Assembly (NCBI RefSeq): GCF_000306235.2
Contig: NZ_AKWZ02000011.1
Coordinates: forward strand, 62,001 to 126,000
Source of the DNA: Leptospira fainei serovar Hurstbridge str. BUT 6
GTDB taxonomy: Bacteria > Spirochaetota > Leptospiria > Leptospirales > Leptospiraceae
Length of the DNA stretch: 64,000 nt
Direction of reading: 5' to 3'
Each line of letters begins with the position of its first letter. The first letter of the stretch is position 1. Of this stretch, positions 8,937 to 17,237 are shown piece after piece. Both the position numbers and the translations under genes were made by a program. The notes beneath the pieces are model-generated. The model was given only the letters and a program-made list of their open reading frames with translations. It had not been told where the DNA came from and did no database searches.

Positions 8937-9320
8937 TTATGAAGCAAGCAGGAGTTTTGCTTTACCGGCGACGGAGTTTTCGGATTTGCGGATCATCTTA
9001 TCTTTTTCATAACCAATTTCGTCGATAATGCTGTCGGTAGGATCAATCAATAGTTCGTTAGTATAATTCATAAAACATACGAGCGCCTCGAGCCGAAAGG
9101 GAAAAGCTTCACAAACTCGAAGCTTTTCCCTTTCATTATATTCGAACCGGTAATATTCACTCCAATCAGCTTCCGATACGTTCCACCAGTCGGGAATGGA
9201 TTCATGCCATTCGAATTTATATCTGATACTTCGTTCCAGTAATATGCAAATCGCTATCGCCAGCTTCTTTCCGGCTTCAGCTTCTCGTTCTTTCATAAAA
9301 TCGCTCTCACAATCCAGCAA
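8937..9320 (-). CDS. Hypothetical protein
   Basis: A 127-residue soluble, acidic, Trp/Tyr-rich protein with no motif I recognise. The longest frame starts with TTG at 9320, preceded by GAGAG at suitable distance; an ATG at 9296 is the alternative. It converges on the sigma factor gene with a 19-base gap. A perfect 16-bp inverted repeat lies inside the frame (9095-9134), which is unusual for coding sequence and makes me less sure the whole frame is translated. No secretion signal. Confidence 0.5.
   Translation of the reverse strand: MLDCESDFMKEREAEAGKKLAIAICILLERSIRYKFEWHESIPDWWNVSEADWSEYYRFEYNEREKLRVCEAFPFRLEALVCFMNYTNELLIDPTDSIIDEIGYEKDKMIRKSENSVAGKAKLLLAS
9095..9134. repeat. Perfect 16-bp inverted repeat, 8-base loop
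   Basis: The arms at 9095-9110 and 9119-9134 are exact reverse complements (GAAAGGGAAAAGCTTC on the left), with the loop ACAAACTC. It is inside the hypothetical frame 8937-9320 and about 180 bases downstream of the sigma factor stop. No run of T follows on either strand, so it is not a textbook terminator, but as RNA it would form a very stable hairpin. Confidence 0.85.
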
Positions 9321-9587
9321 TGCATCTCTCTTAAATTAAGCAAGGTCACTTGTGTTAATTTGGAGTTGGACTTATAAGCTTGCTTTCTTGATAATACATA
9401 AGACACAAATTACTAATTAATTACATGATTCATCAATAAAAATAACAAAAGATCGTCGAAACCTAAAGGATGATAATCATCAACAAACAAGAAGATTATA
9501 ATAACTAAATATTGATGCATATCAAATTTCGAATATTCTCTTGGCAATAGCGTGAACTCTTTGCTAGGAACAAACGGCGAAGAAATA

Positions 9588-10586
9588 CTAAGACCTAGCG
9601 GCATTAGTCGGGAAAATCTTCAGAGAATGCTTTCTTCGGTGTTCAAGCGGAGTGCTTCCGGTATACCGTTTAAAGAGTAGTCTGAAAAAACCTACATTCT
9701 CATATCCCGCGGCATAACTAATCTCCTCGATCGAATCGCCGGTTTCTTCCAGACGACGTCTTGCCCATTCGATGCGCAGACGCTGCAAATACGTAGACAA
9801 CGGGTCTCCCGTCGCTTGTTTGAATCTTCGCTTTAAAGTGCGAGGACTCAAGCCGACTCTGCGTGCTAAAGTCTCCATTGAAATTGAAGATGCGAATTCC
9901 GTTTCTAGAATTGCTTGAGCCTCCGCGACCGGGGAGTCGTCATGATGTTTTTGAGCCGCAAACACCATAAAAGGCGTTTGGGAAATTCTATCCGAGTCGA
10001 GTAAGAAATGCTTCGCACATTTGAGCGCAACTTCCCTTCCAAGCGACTGCTCTAACACGTGGAGACCGAGGTCGTAGAAAGCGTTACTTCCTCCCGAAGT
10101 CAGAAAGTTACCCTGATCTATGACGAGTCGATCTACGTCAAGATGGACCGACGGAAACATTCTTCGAAAAAGAGGAGCAAACAGCCAATGAGTAGTGGCA
10201 CGACGTCCGTCAAGTAGTCCGGTCGAGGCCAGTACGAATGCGCCTGAACAAACGCTTGCGATACGAGTCTCCCTTGAGGCCATTTCTTTAATCCATTCAA
10301 TTTCGAGTCTACATCTTCGCTTAACATTTACAACGTTCGGCCCAATTGCGGGAATAATAACCAAATCGACTTTTTCACATCTCCCGATTAGATCGGGCTT
10401 GATTTGAACACTGCCATGAAGTTGAACCGGTTCCGATTGCATGGCCGCGGTTCTTACCCGGGAAATCCTTGGTTTGCGGCGATTCTCCATGTCCATACCG
10501 GCAAATTCAAAGAACTCAAATAACCCGGTAATAACGGAAGCAGGTGAGTCCGGAATGAGTAGAATAATCACGTCCATATTCAGCAT
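9588..10586 (-). CDS. GlxA-like AraC-family transcriptional regulator
   Basis: A 332-residue regulator. Residues about 1-185 form a DJ-1/PfpI (class I amidotransferase-like) domain, with SVCSGAFVLASTGLLDGRRATTHW holding the nucleophile-elbow Cys; residues about 225-325 form the double helix-turn-helix of AraC proteins (LARRVGLSPRTLKRRF and EISYAAGYENVGFFRLLFKRYTG). The family resembles GlxA and FtrA; the effector is unknown. It is divergent from the DUF1304 gene at 10745 with a 158-base gap, and is likely to control that gene and itself. The start is the ATG at 10586 or a second ATG at 10577; neither has a strong ribosome-binding site. Confidence 0.9.
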   Translation of the reverse strand: MLNMDVIILLIPDSPASVITGLFEFFEFAGMDMENRRKPRISRVRTAAMQSEPVQLHGSVQIKPDLIGRCEKVDLVIIPAIGPNVVNVKRRCRLEIEWIKEMASRETRIASVCSGAFVLASTGLLDGRRATTHWLFAPLFRRMFPSVHLDVDRLVIDQGNFLTSGGSNAFYDLGLHVLEQSLGREVALKCAKHFLLDSDRISQTPFMVFAAQKHHDDSPVAEAQAILETEFASSISMETLARRVGLSPRTLKRRFKQATGDPLSTYLQRLRIEWARRRLEETGDSIEEISYAAGYENVGFFRLLFKRYTGSTPLEHRRKHSLKIFPTNAARS

Positions 10587-10744
10587 TTAGACGAAAATAT
10601 GGCCTAATCGCAACGAAAACATATTTTTTACAAAAAATAATATGGCACAATCACATCGAAAATTGGCGGAGCTGGACCTTTACAAAAGGTGCTATATCCG
10701 CTAAACTCACGGAATTAATTTAAAATCTCAGGGAGATTAATGAA

Positions 10745-11131
10745 ATGATAATAGCTGCAAGGATTATTGCCGGAATCGTCGGCGCCCTTCATGTATGGAT
10801 ATTTTTGATGGAAAGTGTTCTCTGGATGCGCCCGGCAATTCATCGACGCTTCGGGGTATCGGATGTAAAGACCGCCGAGATGATGAAAAGTATTTTCCTA
10901 AACCAAGGTTATTATAATTTATTCCTCGCAATAGGTGCACTTTATGGCGCGATTTTTTTCCAAATCCACGCAAACTACGCCCCTCCGATCATGTTGTTCG
11001 CTTGTCTTTCCGTTTTCGGTGCGGGGATGGTCCTGTTGATATCCAAACCTTCAATGGCGCGCGCCGCAATTATCCAAGGTCTGCCTCCGCTGGTCGCAGT
11101 AGTGCTTCTAAGCATTTCAATATGTAGCTAA
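10745..11131 (+). CDS. DUF1304 family membrane protein
   Basis: A 128-residue protein with four hydrophobic helices, matching the DUF1304 family (GALHVWIFLMESVLWMRP near the N-terminus, NQGYYNLFLA in helix 2). No catalytic motif is seen and the function of the family is not known. GGGAG lies about 9 bases before the ATG; another ATG five bases upstream is out of frame. It is divergently transcribed from a GlxA-like regulator, its most likely controller, and is followed by a long hairpin at 11147-11185. Confidence 0.88.
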   Translation: MIIAARIIAGIVGALHVWIFLMESVLWMRPAIHRRFGVSDVKTAEMMKSIFLNQGYYNLFLAIGALYGAIFFQIHANYAPPIMLFACLSVFGAGMVLLISKPSMARAAIIQGLPPLVAVVLLSISICS

Positions 11132-11146
11132 AATTTTAGATCGAAC

Positions 11147-11185
11147 GCTCCTAACGTAAATCCTAGGTCGATTTTCGTTAGGAGC
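11147..11185. terminator. Long hairpin between convergent genes
   Basis: GCTCCTAACG (11147-11156) pairs with CGTTAGGAGC (11176-11185). Inside, AAATC and GATTT extend the stem past one T/T mismatch, leaving a 7-base loop. It lies 16 bases after the DUF1304 stop and about 125 bases after the modC stop on the other strand. There is no strong T run, so it may be an RNA-stabilising or weak bidirectional termination structure. Confidence 0.6.
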
Positions 11186-11311
11186 TGAAATGATTTTAGG
11201 CGCGACTTCAAATATTAAGAAATATGAAAATATTAAATTTCTCCACATATTGGAACTATCGTTGATCCGTTTTATATCCTTCTATTCCCGTACGTCGAAA
11301 CATTAGTCCAC

Positions 11312-12385
11312 TCATTCCATTAAGCTAGTCGCGGAATTTACTTGAAACAGCATTCGTTTCCCGACGGAAATACCCGATTCCTTCGATTCTAATTTAGTTA
11401 GATTGGCGATAAAGACGGCTTGTCCTACGCGAAAATGAACGAGCAATAGGCCGGGGTGATCGCTTTCCAGAATTGCCTCGACTTGTCCATGTAGAATATT
11501 ACGAATATTACTTTCTTCCGAATATTCCCGAATAAGAGTTATATCTCGCGCAAATACTCTCACTTTCATTCGCGAACCTAGACTAAATTCTCGATTCAGT
11601 ATCCATAGATTTCCACCCGGGAAATCCAATCGGACTAAATGCCAGGCGGCGTCAATTTCTCCGACGGTCGTATCTAAAATTACTCCGACGTTTTCGCTAA
11701 GTCGATGAACGAGGTCTGCTCTCGAAAGAGTTTCGGATACGGGTCCGGTCGCCAGCACTTTGCCGTCATCCATTACGATAATATGATCCGCTAATCGTAC
11801 AATCTCATCCAAAGAATGACTCACGTAGAGGACGGGAATTTTCAATTCTTTGTTTAATCGCTCTAAGTACGGCAGAATTTCCTGCTTTCTTTTTTTATCC
11901 AAGGAAGCCATCGGTTCGTCCATCAGTAGGAGCCGAGGATTAGTCACTAATGCTCGTGCAATAGCGACTCGTTGTCGTTCGCCACCGGATAGATTATCGG
12001 TTTTTCTTTCCAGAAGGTGACCGATTCCTAATAGCTCGATAGTTTGATTCAGATTAATTTGCCGATCGCCTTTGGTTCGTTTTAATCCGTATGATAAGTT
12101 GCCTAGTACTGATAGGTGGGGGAATAAACTAGGCTCCTGAAATACATAACCAAGTTCGCGTTTATATGTAGGTAATGAGTAATTATCGTTCTGCCAGATT
12201 GTTCCGCCGACGCTCAAAAACCCTCGCGTCGTACTCTCCAGCCCGGCAATACATCTAAGTAGAGTCGTTTTCCCCGAACCGGAAGAACCGAAAAGACCGG
12301 TGACTCCTCTTTCCGGTAGAATAAGATCCACACTGAGTGCAAATTTTTCACGATCGAGAAGTAAGCGAATAACTATTTCGTTCAC
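11312..12385 (-). CDS. modC: Molybdate ABC transporter ATP-binding protein ModC
   Basis: A 357-residue ATPase that energises molybdate uptake at the inner membrane. The Walker A is GSSGSGKTT (about residues 34-42), the ABC signature LSGGERQRVAIARAL (about 132-146) and the Walker B LLLMDEPMASLD (about 152-163); a switch His follows in YVSHS. The last 70 residues form the TOBE/Mop-like molybdate-binding domain that separates ModC from other ABC ATPases. It starts with GTG, one base after the modB stop, so the two are coupled. Last gene of the barrel-modA-modB-modC operon. Confidence 0.95.
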   Translation of the reverse strand: MNEIVIRLLLDREKFALSVDLILPERGVTGLFGSSGSGKTTLLRCIAGLESTTRGFLSVGGTIWQNDNYSLPTYKRELGYVFQEPSLFPHLSVLGNLSYGLKRTKGDRQINLNQTIELLGIGHLLERKTDNLSGGERQRVAIARALVTNPRLLLMDEPMASLDKKRKQEILPYLERLNKELKIPVLYVSHSLDEIVRLADHIIVMDDGKVLATGPVSETLSRADLVHRLSENVGVILDTTVGEIDAAWHLVRLDFPGGNLWILNREFSLGSRMKVRVFARDITLIREYSEESNIRNILHGQVEAILESDHPGLLLVHFRVGQAVFIANLTKLESKESGISVGKRMLFQVNSATSLME

Positions 12386-12386
12386 A

Positions 12387-13070
12387 TTATGCTCTCTTTC
12401 GAGAATTCGGCTGCAAGATATAAAGGGCCAGCAATGCGGAAAATGAAAACAGCAATAATATTATCGCCAACCTGCGTGCCTGGAGATATTCCAACGCTTC
12501 AACATAATCGTAAATTTGAACGGAAGCGACCCTAGTGATGCCCGGAAGATTTCCTCCTATCATGAGAACCACGCCGAATTCTCCGACAGTGTGTGCAAAA
12601 GATAGGATGCAAGCATTCATAAATCCGGGAAGAGTGAGAGGTACCGCGACCGTCAAGAAAGCATCCAAGGGAGATGCGCGCAATGTAGCCGCAACTTCCA
12701 AAGGGCGATCGCCGATCGCTTCGAAAGCAGTTTGTAAAGGTTGAACCATGAAAGGAAGAGAATAGAATACGGACGCGATCACAAGTCCCCAAAAAGTAAA
12801 CGGCAATTCTCCGAGACCGAGTCGACTCGTAAGATAACCGATCGGACCGTTCGGCCCCATTGCGTATAATAAATAAAATCCAAGAACCGAAGGAGGTAAT
12901 ACCAAGGGCAATGATACCACCGCTCCTACAGGCCCTTTCCAAGGCGATTTTGTCCGGGCTATCCACCAAGCCAATGGCGCCCCTATAAATAGAAGAATTA
13001 CGGTAACTACGCTAGCTAGCTTGACCGTTAACCAAATAGCTTGAAGATCACTGTCAGAAAGGGAAATCAT
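12387..13070 (-). CDS. modB: Molybdate ABC transporter permease ModB
   Basis: A 227-residue permease with five or six membrane helices, the usual ModB length. The binding-protein-dependent transport signature (EAA loop) is visible around [25 protein letters not shown], followed by [21 protein letters not shown], typical of ModB. It pairs with ModC, encoded one base downstream. A 131-base gap separates it from modA, longer than expected inside an operon, and I see no clear terminator or operator in that gap. Confidence 0.95.
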   Translation of the reverse strand: MISLSDSDLQAIWLTVKLASVVTVILLFIGAPLAWWIARTKSPWKGPVGAVVSLPLVLPPSVLGFYLLYAMGPNGPIGYLTSRLGLGELPFTFWGLVIASVFYSLPFMVQPLQTAFEAIGDRPLEVAATLRASPLDAFLTVAVPLTLPGFMNACILSFAHTVGEFGVVLMIGGNLPGITRVASVQIYDYVEALEYLQARRLAIILLLFSFSALLALYILQPNSRKRA

Positions 13071-13201
13071 TATCTACTCTCAATTAGTGAATCTAAAATT
13101 GTTTCCGAAAAATTACAAGCAGCGCGAGGAGGGTAGTGCGGATCAGAACTTAAACTCCAAAATTGTCACTATAGAATTTCGGTTTCGGATTTACCCAAGA
13201 T

Positions 13202-13972
13202 TCATTTATCGGAAGATTCGCTAGGAAGCGCAAAACCGTATTTTGCCATCACGGTTCGTACGGCTTCGCCCATAACATACTCGGCAAATTTCTTCGCTAG
13301 CGGATTCTTAGATGCTCGTTTTGTAACTATAAATCCTTGTTCTAACGGCTGGTGTAGGTTATCCGGTATTAAAAAATAACCGCCTTTCCCGGCTAACTCC
13401 GGACTGATCGCCAATGATAAAGCGATAATTCCGACTTGTGCATTCCCGGTTTGAACGAACTGCGCAGTTTGTGCGATATTTTCTCCGAACACTAATTTCG
13501 ATTCTACTTTTTCCCATAAGCCTGCCGAATGTAAAGCTTCTTCCGCTCGCTTACCGTAAGGGGCGTGTTTGGGATTGGCTATGGCAATCCGAACAACTTT
13601 AGAATCCAGAAGATTATTCAAGGTCATTTTCGACGCGTCTTGGTTTGCACTCCAAAGCACTATACGGCCGATCGCATAAGGGATTACTTCGGAAGAGGCG
13701 AAACCGCTTTTCGCTAATTCTCGAGGATAGTTGATATCAGCTGAAAAATAAATGTCGAAGGGCGCACCTTCTCGAATCTGTGCCTGAAACTTTCCCGAGG
13801 AACCGTAAACGACATCCACTTCGTTTCCCGGATTGGATTTTTTGAAAGAAGCAATAATCTCATCCATCGCAAACTTGAGATCGGACGCGGCGGCAATCGT
13901 AATTTTTTCCGCCTGAACGGAAAGCGATAGCGACAATATGCAAAAGATCGTTAGTCGTTTAATAAACTTCAT
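13202..13972 (-). CDS. modA: Periplasmic molybdate-binding protein ModA
   Basis: A 256-residue substrate-binding protein with a Sec signal peptide (about residues 1-21, cleavage after VQA). The mature start KITIAAASDLKFAMDEI and VVYGSSGKFQAQI contribute the Ser residues that ligate the oxyanion in ModA. A C-terminal PLAKKFAEYVMG segment is also typical. It delivers molybdate, possibly tungstate, to ModBC. It starts 15 bases after the stop of the outer-membrane barrel gene, implying co-transcription under the ModE-like operator at 15892-15915. Confidence 0.94.
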   Translation of the reverse strand: MKFIKRLTIFCILSLSLSVQAEKITIAAASDLKFAMDEIIASFKKSNPGNEVDVVYGSSGKFQAQIREGAPFDIYFSADINYPRELAKSGFASSEVIPYAIGRIVLWSANQDASKMTLNNLLDSKVVRIAIANPKHAPYGKRAEEALHSAGLWEKVESKLVFGENIAQTAQFVQTGNAQVGIIALSLAISPELAGKGGYFLIPDNLHQPLEQGFIVTKRASKNPLAKKFAEYVMGEAVRTVMAKYGFALPSESSDK

Positions 13973-13987
13973 TTAAGGCCTCTATGT

Positions 13988-15865
13988 TTAAATTGCAAAG
14001 ACTGTTTGTAAAAAGAAATAAGTCGAATTGGGTTGATTAGTGTATTGTAAAGCCGGATTCGAATTTGAAAGATTGACTTTCGAATTCGTAATTGCATCCC
14101 CCGCGCGTAAGAACGCAATTCCAGCCCAGACCGAAAGATTCTCATAAGGAGTCACTTGATAAATCAGATCGATTTCGGAGGCTATTTTTTTCCCTAAGTG
14201 AGTAGCGTTCGCATTATTCGCATTTTGATTAGTTGCATCTTCCGTGCTTCCCGCAACATATCCGTTATTATTATAATAACCGTCCTGAAGTTTGGCTTTA
14301 TAATAAAAATGAGATATGAACGTAAACGTTCCCCATTTCCCATAATCGTATTTAATGTTTATCGAATAATCTTTTATGTTCTGCCAGAAAACGACACCCG
14401 AAAGATTCGCTCCCGACCAAGGAATAGAACCGCCTGCCGCTCTGCGTGCACCGAATAGGGGATTCCAAGTCGAAACCGAAGAATCGTTTCGATTAGGATC
14501 GCCCGAAGCGTACACATATTGAATGCCGATTCGCAGAGGATTAATCGGCGCATATCCGGTTTGCAGCGCGAGAAAATGAGCGTCGTACTTTTGATTTTCA
14601 TTTTGAATCGCTTGCCCATTGACGTTAATGCTAGTTGTTCCCGGACTTTGTAACCAAGAAGTTCCGACTTTCTGACCGGTCGATCCTCCTTGCCATGCCG
14701 CCTCGACCGTCCAATCCCATTTAATAACCCCGTCGGGGAGAGAATTATTCTGAGTTCTATTGGTTAAGCGAAATCCGTAGGTGTTCAATTGGTCACTTTG
14801 CCGAGTACGTAACTCGGAATCGTAAGCCGGCGCGGTCGGACTGACTATTGCCCTCTTCATTAAAGTGAAATCGTAAAAATCGGCTCCGATCCAATTTGCG
14901 AACTTGATCCAATAATTCGTTCCGACAAAATACGCATCACCTACCGAATTGTTCGCGGCTCCATTGGCAGTCACTAACCCGCTTGCATTATTTTGAGAAC
15001 TTATTACGAAACCGAAAACATCTAAACTCTGGATTCCCCGCTTTGCGGTAAATCTTAACCCGTCGAAAGAATTTCCGATTTGGTTAAAGTTTCTGGCGCC
15101 GACGATCCTTCCGTCCCCGAATTCCACAATCTGTCGTCCGATTCGAAGCCTGAAAGATTCATCCGAACTGCGAACATCCAGAAATGCTTCTCTAAACGAA
15201 GTAGGATTCGAAACGGGGACCGTTTTTTGAGTCGCAGTATTGTACGTAACTCCGGCATTCCCCGCTAAACCGAAGCGCCCGTCACCGGTTCCGCTCGGGA
15301 ATTGGCTTCCCCCCCATTGGCGGATATCTTCGAGCGTAATTTTGAATATTAAATTTTTATTAATATCTCCGATCAGATATGCCTGGGTTTGATTGGTAAA
15401 AATGTTCTTATTGTCCGGGGTGGTCTTATCGAAATCCGGATTGAACAGAGATTCGTATCTAGGCCTGAGTGCAAATCCGACTCGATACTTCTCTTGAAAC
15501 CAAAGATCTTTGTTTGCTCGAACTGCTTTATTTTGATCCGGAGTTAATTGTAAAGAACGTAGATATTCTCCCGACAACTTCCCGACCATCGGACTCTTAT
15601 AAGGTGCTTCCTGCGCAGGAATCGGATCCGAAGATAATGCCGGCCCGGATATGGCGTCCTTCGGCTGAGCAGGAATCGTAGATTCCGGAATCGGCGAAAC
15701 TTCGCTATTATTTTTCCGAAGGTTCTCTTCTTTTGCGTCGGAAGCGGGTTTATTTTGAATCGGTTCTTCGGCGACGAGCAGGCTCGGTATAATGATAAGC
15801 GAAATGATCAAATAACGTACAAAAACGATTTCGATTTTCTTCAATTGTTTAGGGGCGTTTTTCAT
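13988..15865 (-). CDS. Outer-membrane beta-barrel (alginate-export-like) protein of the mod operon
   Basis: A 625-residue protein with an N-terminal signal sequence (hydrophobic residues about 17-32), a Pro/Ser-rich linker (about 35-95), then a barrel of alternating polar and hydrophobic strands. LRIGRQIVEFGDGRIVGARN followed by SFDGLRF is characteristic of the alginate-export porin family, and the C-terminus has alternating aromatic residues (YFFLQTVFAI). It is the first gene of the molybdate operon, 15 bases before modA and 27 bases from the ModE-like box. I infer an outer-membrane entry route for molybdate or another oxyanion; the family name does not prove alginate as substrate. Confidence 0.82.
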   Translation of the reverse strand: MKNAPKQLKKIEIVFVRYLIISLIIIPSLLVAEEPIQNKPASDAKEENLRKNNSEVSPIPESTIPAQPKDAISGPALSSDPIPAQEAPYKSPMVGKLSGEYLRSLQLTPDQNKAVRANKDLWFQEKYRVGFALRPRYESLFNPDFDKTTPDNKNIFTNQTQAYLIGDINKNLIFKITLEDIRQWGGSQFPSGTGDGRFGLAGNAGVTYNTATQKTVPVSNPTSFREAFLDVRSSDESFRLRIGRQIVEFGDGRIVGARNFNQIGNSFDGLRFTAKRGIQSLDVFGFVISSQNNASGLVTANGAANNSVGDAYFVGTNYWIKFANWIGADFYDFTLMKRAIVSPTAPAYDSELRTRQSDQLNTYGFRLTNRTQNNSLPDGVIKWDWTVEAAWQGGSTGQKVGTSWLQSPGTTSINVNGQAIQNENQKYDAHFLALQTGYAPINPLRIGIQYVYASGDPNRNDSSVSTWNPLFGARRAAGGSIPWSGANLSGVVFWQNIKDYSINIKYDYGKWGTFTFISHFYYKAKLQDGYYNNNGYVAGSTEDATNQNANNANATHLGKKIASEIDLIYQVTPYENLSVWAGIAFLRAGDAITNSKVNLSNSNPALQYTNQPNSTYFFLQTVFAI

Positions 15866-15891
15866 TTTTCTCTTTCAAATATTTATAGGGG

Positions 15892-15915
15892 CGCTATATT
15901 ATCAAGTATATAACG
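15892..15915. promoter_or_regulatory. ModE operator (molybdate-responsive)
   Basis: CGCTATAT (15892-15899), an 8-base spacer, then ATATAACG (15908-15915). The arms are inverted repeats with one mismatch. Half-site sequence, spacing and 24-base total length closely resemble the E. coli ModE operator at modA as I remember it. It lies between the divergent mod operon (27 bases before its first ATG) and modE (91 bases before its ATG), so ModE probably represses the operon and perhaps itself. Confidence 0.85.
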
Positions 15916-16005
15916 GTTGTAACCGAAATTTTCTGAAAAATCCTCCTTTAGGAAAATTCTTAATTTTGAAATCTTGGGTCTATAGAGAGTTAGTTATACG
16001 AACTT

Positions 16006-16803
16006 ATGAAGAATAAGATGCAGATAGACGGAAATCTTTGGTTGAAATATAACAAAGAGAACACCTTGGGTAAGGAAAAGATCAATTTATTGCGCGCGAT
16101 CGAAAAATGCGGATCCATTTCCAAAGCGGCAAAAGAAGTCGGAATCAGTTATAAAACCGCATGGGATTCGATTGATTTAATCAACAACTTGCATAAGGAA
16201 ACGTTAGTTGAAAAAAGCGTCGGAGGAGCTACCGGAGGGGGCGCAAGATTGACCGTAAAGGCGCGGGAAATCATCCAATTTTATCAAGTTGTAGAGGAGG
16301 AACATAAAAAATTTTTGAATCGATTGAGCGAACGAATGGATAATCCTCTCGAACTCCTGAATTTTTTAAATAGAATCGCAATGAAAACAAGCGCAAGAAA
16401 TCAATTTTATGGAAAAGTAAAAAGCGTCCAAAAAGGCGCGGTGAATTCGGAGATCCTGATTTCCTTAAAAGGAAATCAGGAAATTATCGCGACTATTACG
16501 AATCATAGCGTGGAAAATCTGGGTTTAAAGATCGGAGCTTACGTGTATGCGCTTATTAAAGCCTCCTTTATCTCAATTTCAACGGATTCTATCGCTTCAC
16601 TTAGTTCGGAAAACAAATTGTTCGGAAAGATTTTTTCCGTTTCTAAAGGCAGCGTAAACGATGAGATCATCGTCGAATTGCCGGGGGGAAATAAACTAGT
16701 TTCCATCATTTCAAGCAAAGCTACGAAACTATTGAATTTGGAAGCCGAAAAAGAAGTACATGTCTTCTTCAATTCATCCTCGGTAATTCTGGCCGTAGAA
16801 TGA
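16006..16803 (+). CDS. modE: Molybdate-dependent transcriptional regulator ModE
   Basis: A 265-residue protein, full ModE length (E. coli about 262). Residues about 20-115 form the LysR-like winged helix (GSISKAAKEVGISYKTAWDSI; the wing GGATGGGARLT). The linker TSARNQ (about residues 129-134) is the ModE molybdate-site motif, followed by two tandem TOBE/Mop domains (about 136-200 and 207-265). With molybdate bound it should repress the divergent transporter operon through the operator at 15892-15915. The ATG at 16006 has only a weak ribosome-binding site (AGAGAG further upstream). Confidence 0.95.
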   Translation: MKNKMQIDGNLWLKYNKENTLGKEKINLLRAIEKCGSISKAAKEVGISYKTAWDSIDLINNLHKETLVEKSVGGATGGGARLTVKAREIIQFYQVVEEEHKKFLNRLSERMDNPLELLNFLNRIAMKTSARNQFYGKVKSVQKGAVNSEILISLKGNQEIIATITNHSVENLGLKIGAYVYALIKASFISISTDSIASLSSENKLFGKIFSVSKGSVNDEIIVELPGGNKLVSIISSKATKLLNLEAEKEVHVFFNSSSVILAVE

Positions 16804-16903
16804 TTTCGTTTGAATCCTTCGACGTCAACTATCGTTCACCAGTCACAATATTTTGATAGTCGCAAAATCAAATAGGACCTTACATAGTTTAGCGGAGTAG
16901 AAA

Positions 16904-17200
16904 ATGGCATTCGTTAGAATTGGTAAATTTAAAGCAAAGCCGGAAAGGGTAGTCGAGATCTGTCGGACTTACGAAAAGGAAGCGATCCCGATGATTCGCA
17001 AGGCCGAAGGGAATATTAGCGCGGCGCTCTTACAGGAAAATTCCGCTCCGGATAGTTTTTTGGCGATTACTATTTGGCAAACCGAGGAAGATGCTGTGGC
17101 GTACGAAAAAAGCGGTTTGGCCGAAGAGATGGTAAATAAAATCCGACCAAGTTTTGCTGCGCCTCCTACGCTCGTGACATATAATGCTTTTGGCATTTAA
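16904..17200 (+). CDS. Antibiotic biosynthesis monooxygenase-type (ABM) protein
   Basis: A 98-residue single-domain protein of the ABM/dimeric alpha-beta barrel family. FRxGxFKxKP-like N-terminal strand (AFVRIGKFKAKPER), the central AEGNISAALLQEN and the ITIWQTEEDAVAYEKS helix fit the fold. Members include quinol monooxygenases such as YgiN and haem-degrading enzymes, but no haem-binding residue pattern was recognised, so substrate is open. GGAG lies 7 bases before the ATG. It converges on the AraC gene with a 37-base gap. Confidence 0.8.
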   Translation: MAFVRIGKFKAKPERVVEICRTYEKEAIPMIRKAEGNISAALLQENSAPDSFLAITIWQTEEDAVAYEKSGLAEEMVNKIRPSFAAPPTLVTYNAFGI

Positions 17201-17237
17201 TTCCGATCTACGATATTCTGTTTTGGATTTGGCCGAA

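Noticed and set aside
9469..9481. GATGATAATCATC palindrome resembling part of a Fur box
   Set aside because: Only 13 bases, about 150 bases from the nearest start codon, and the region is A+T-rich; chance is likely.
13071..13201. Riboswitch or second operator between modA and modB
   Set aside because: No inverted repeat or conserved element could be made out in these 131 bases.
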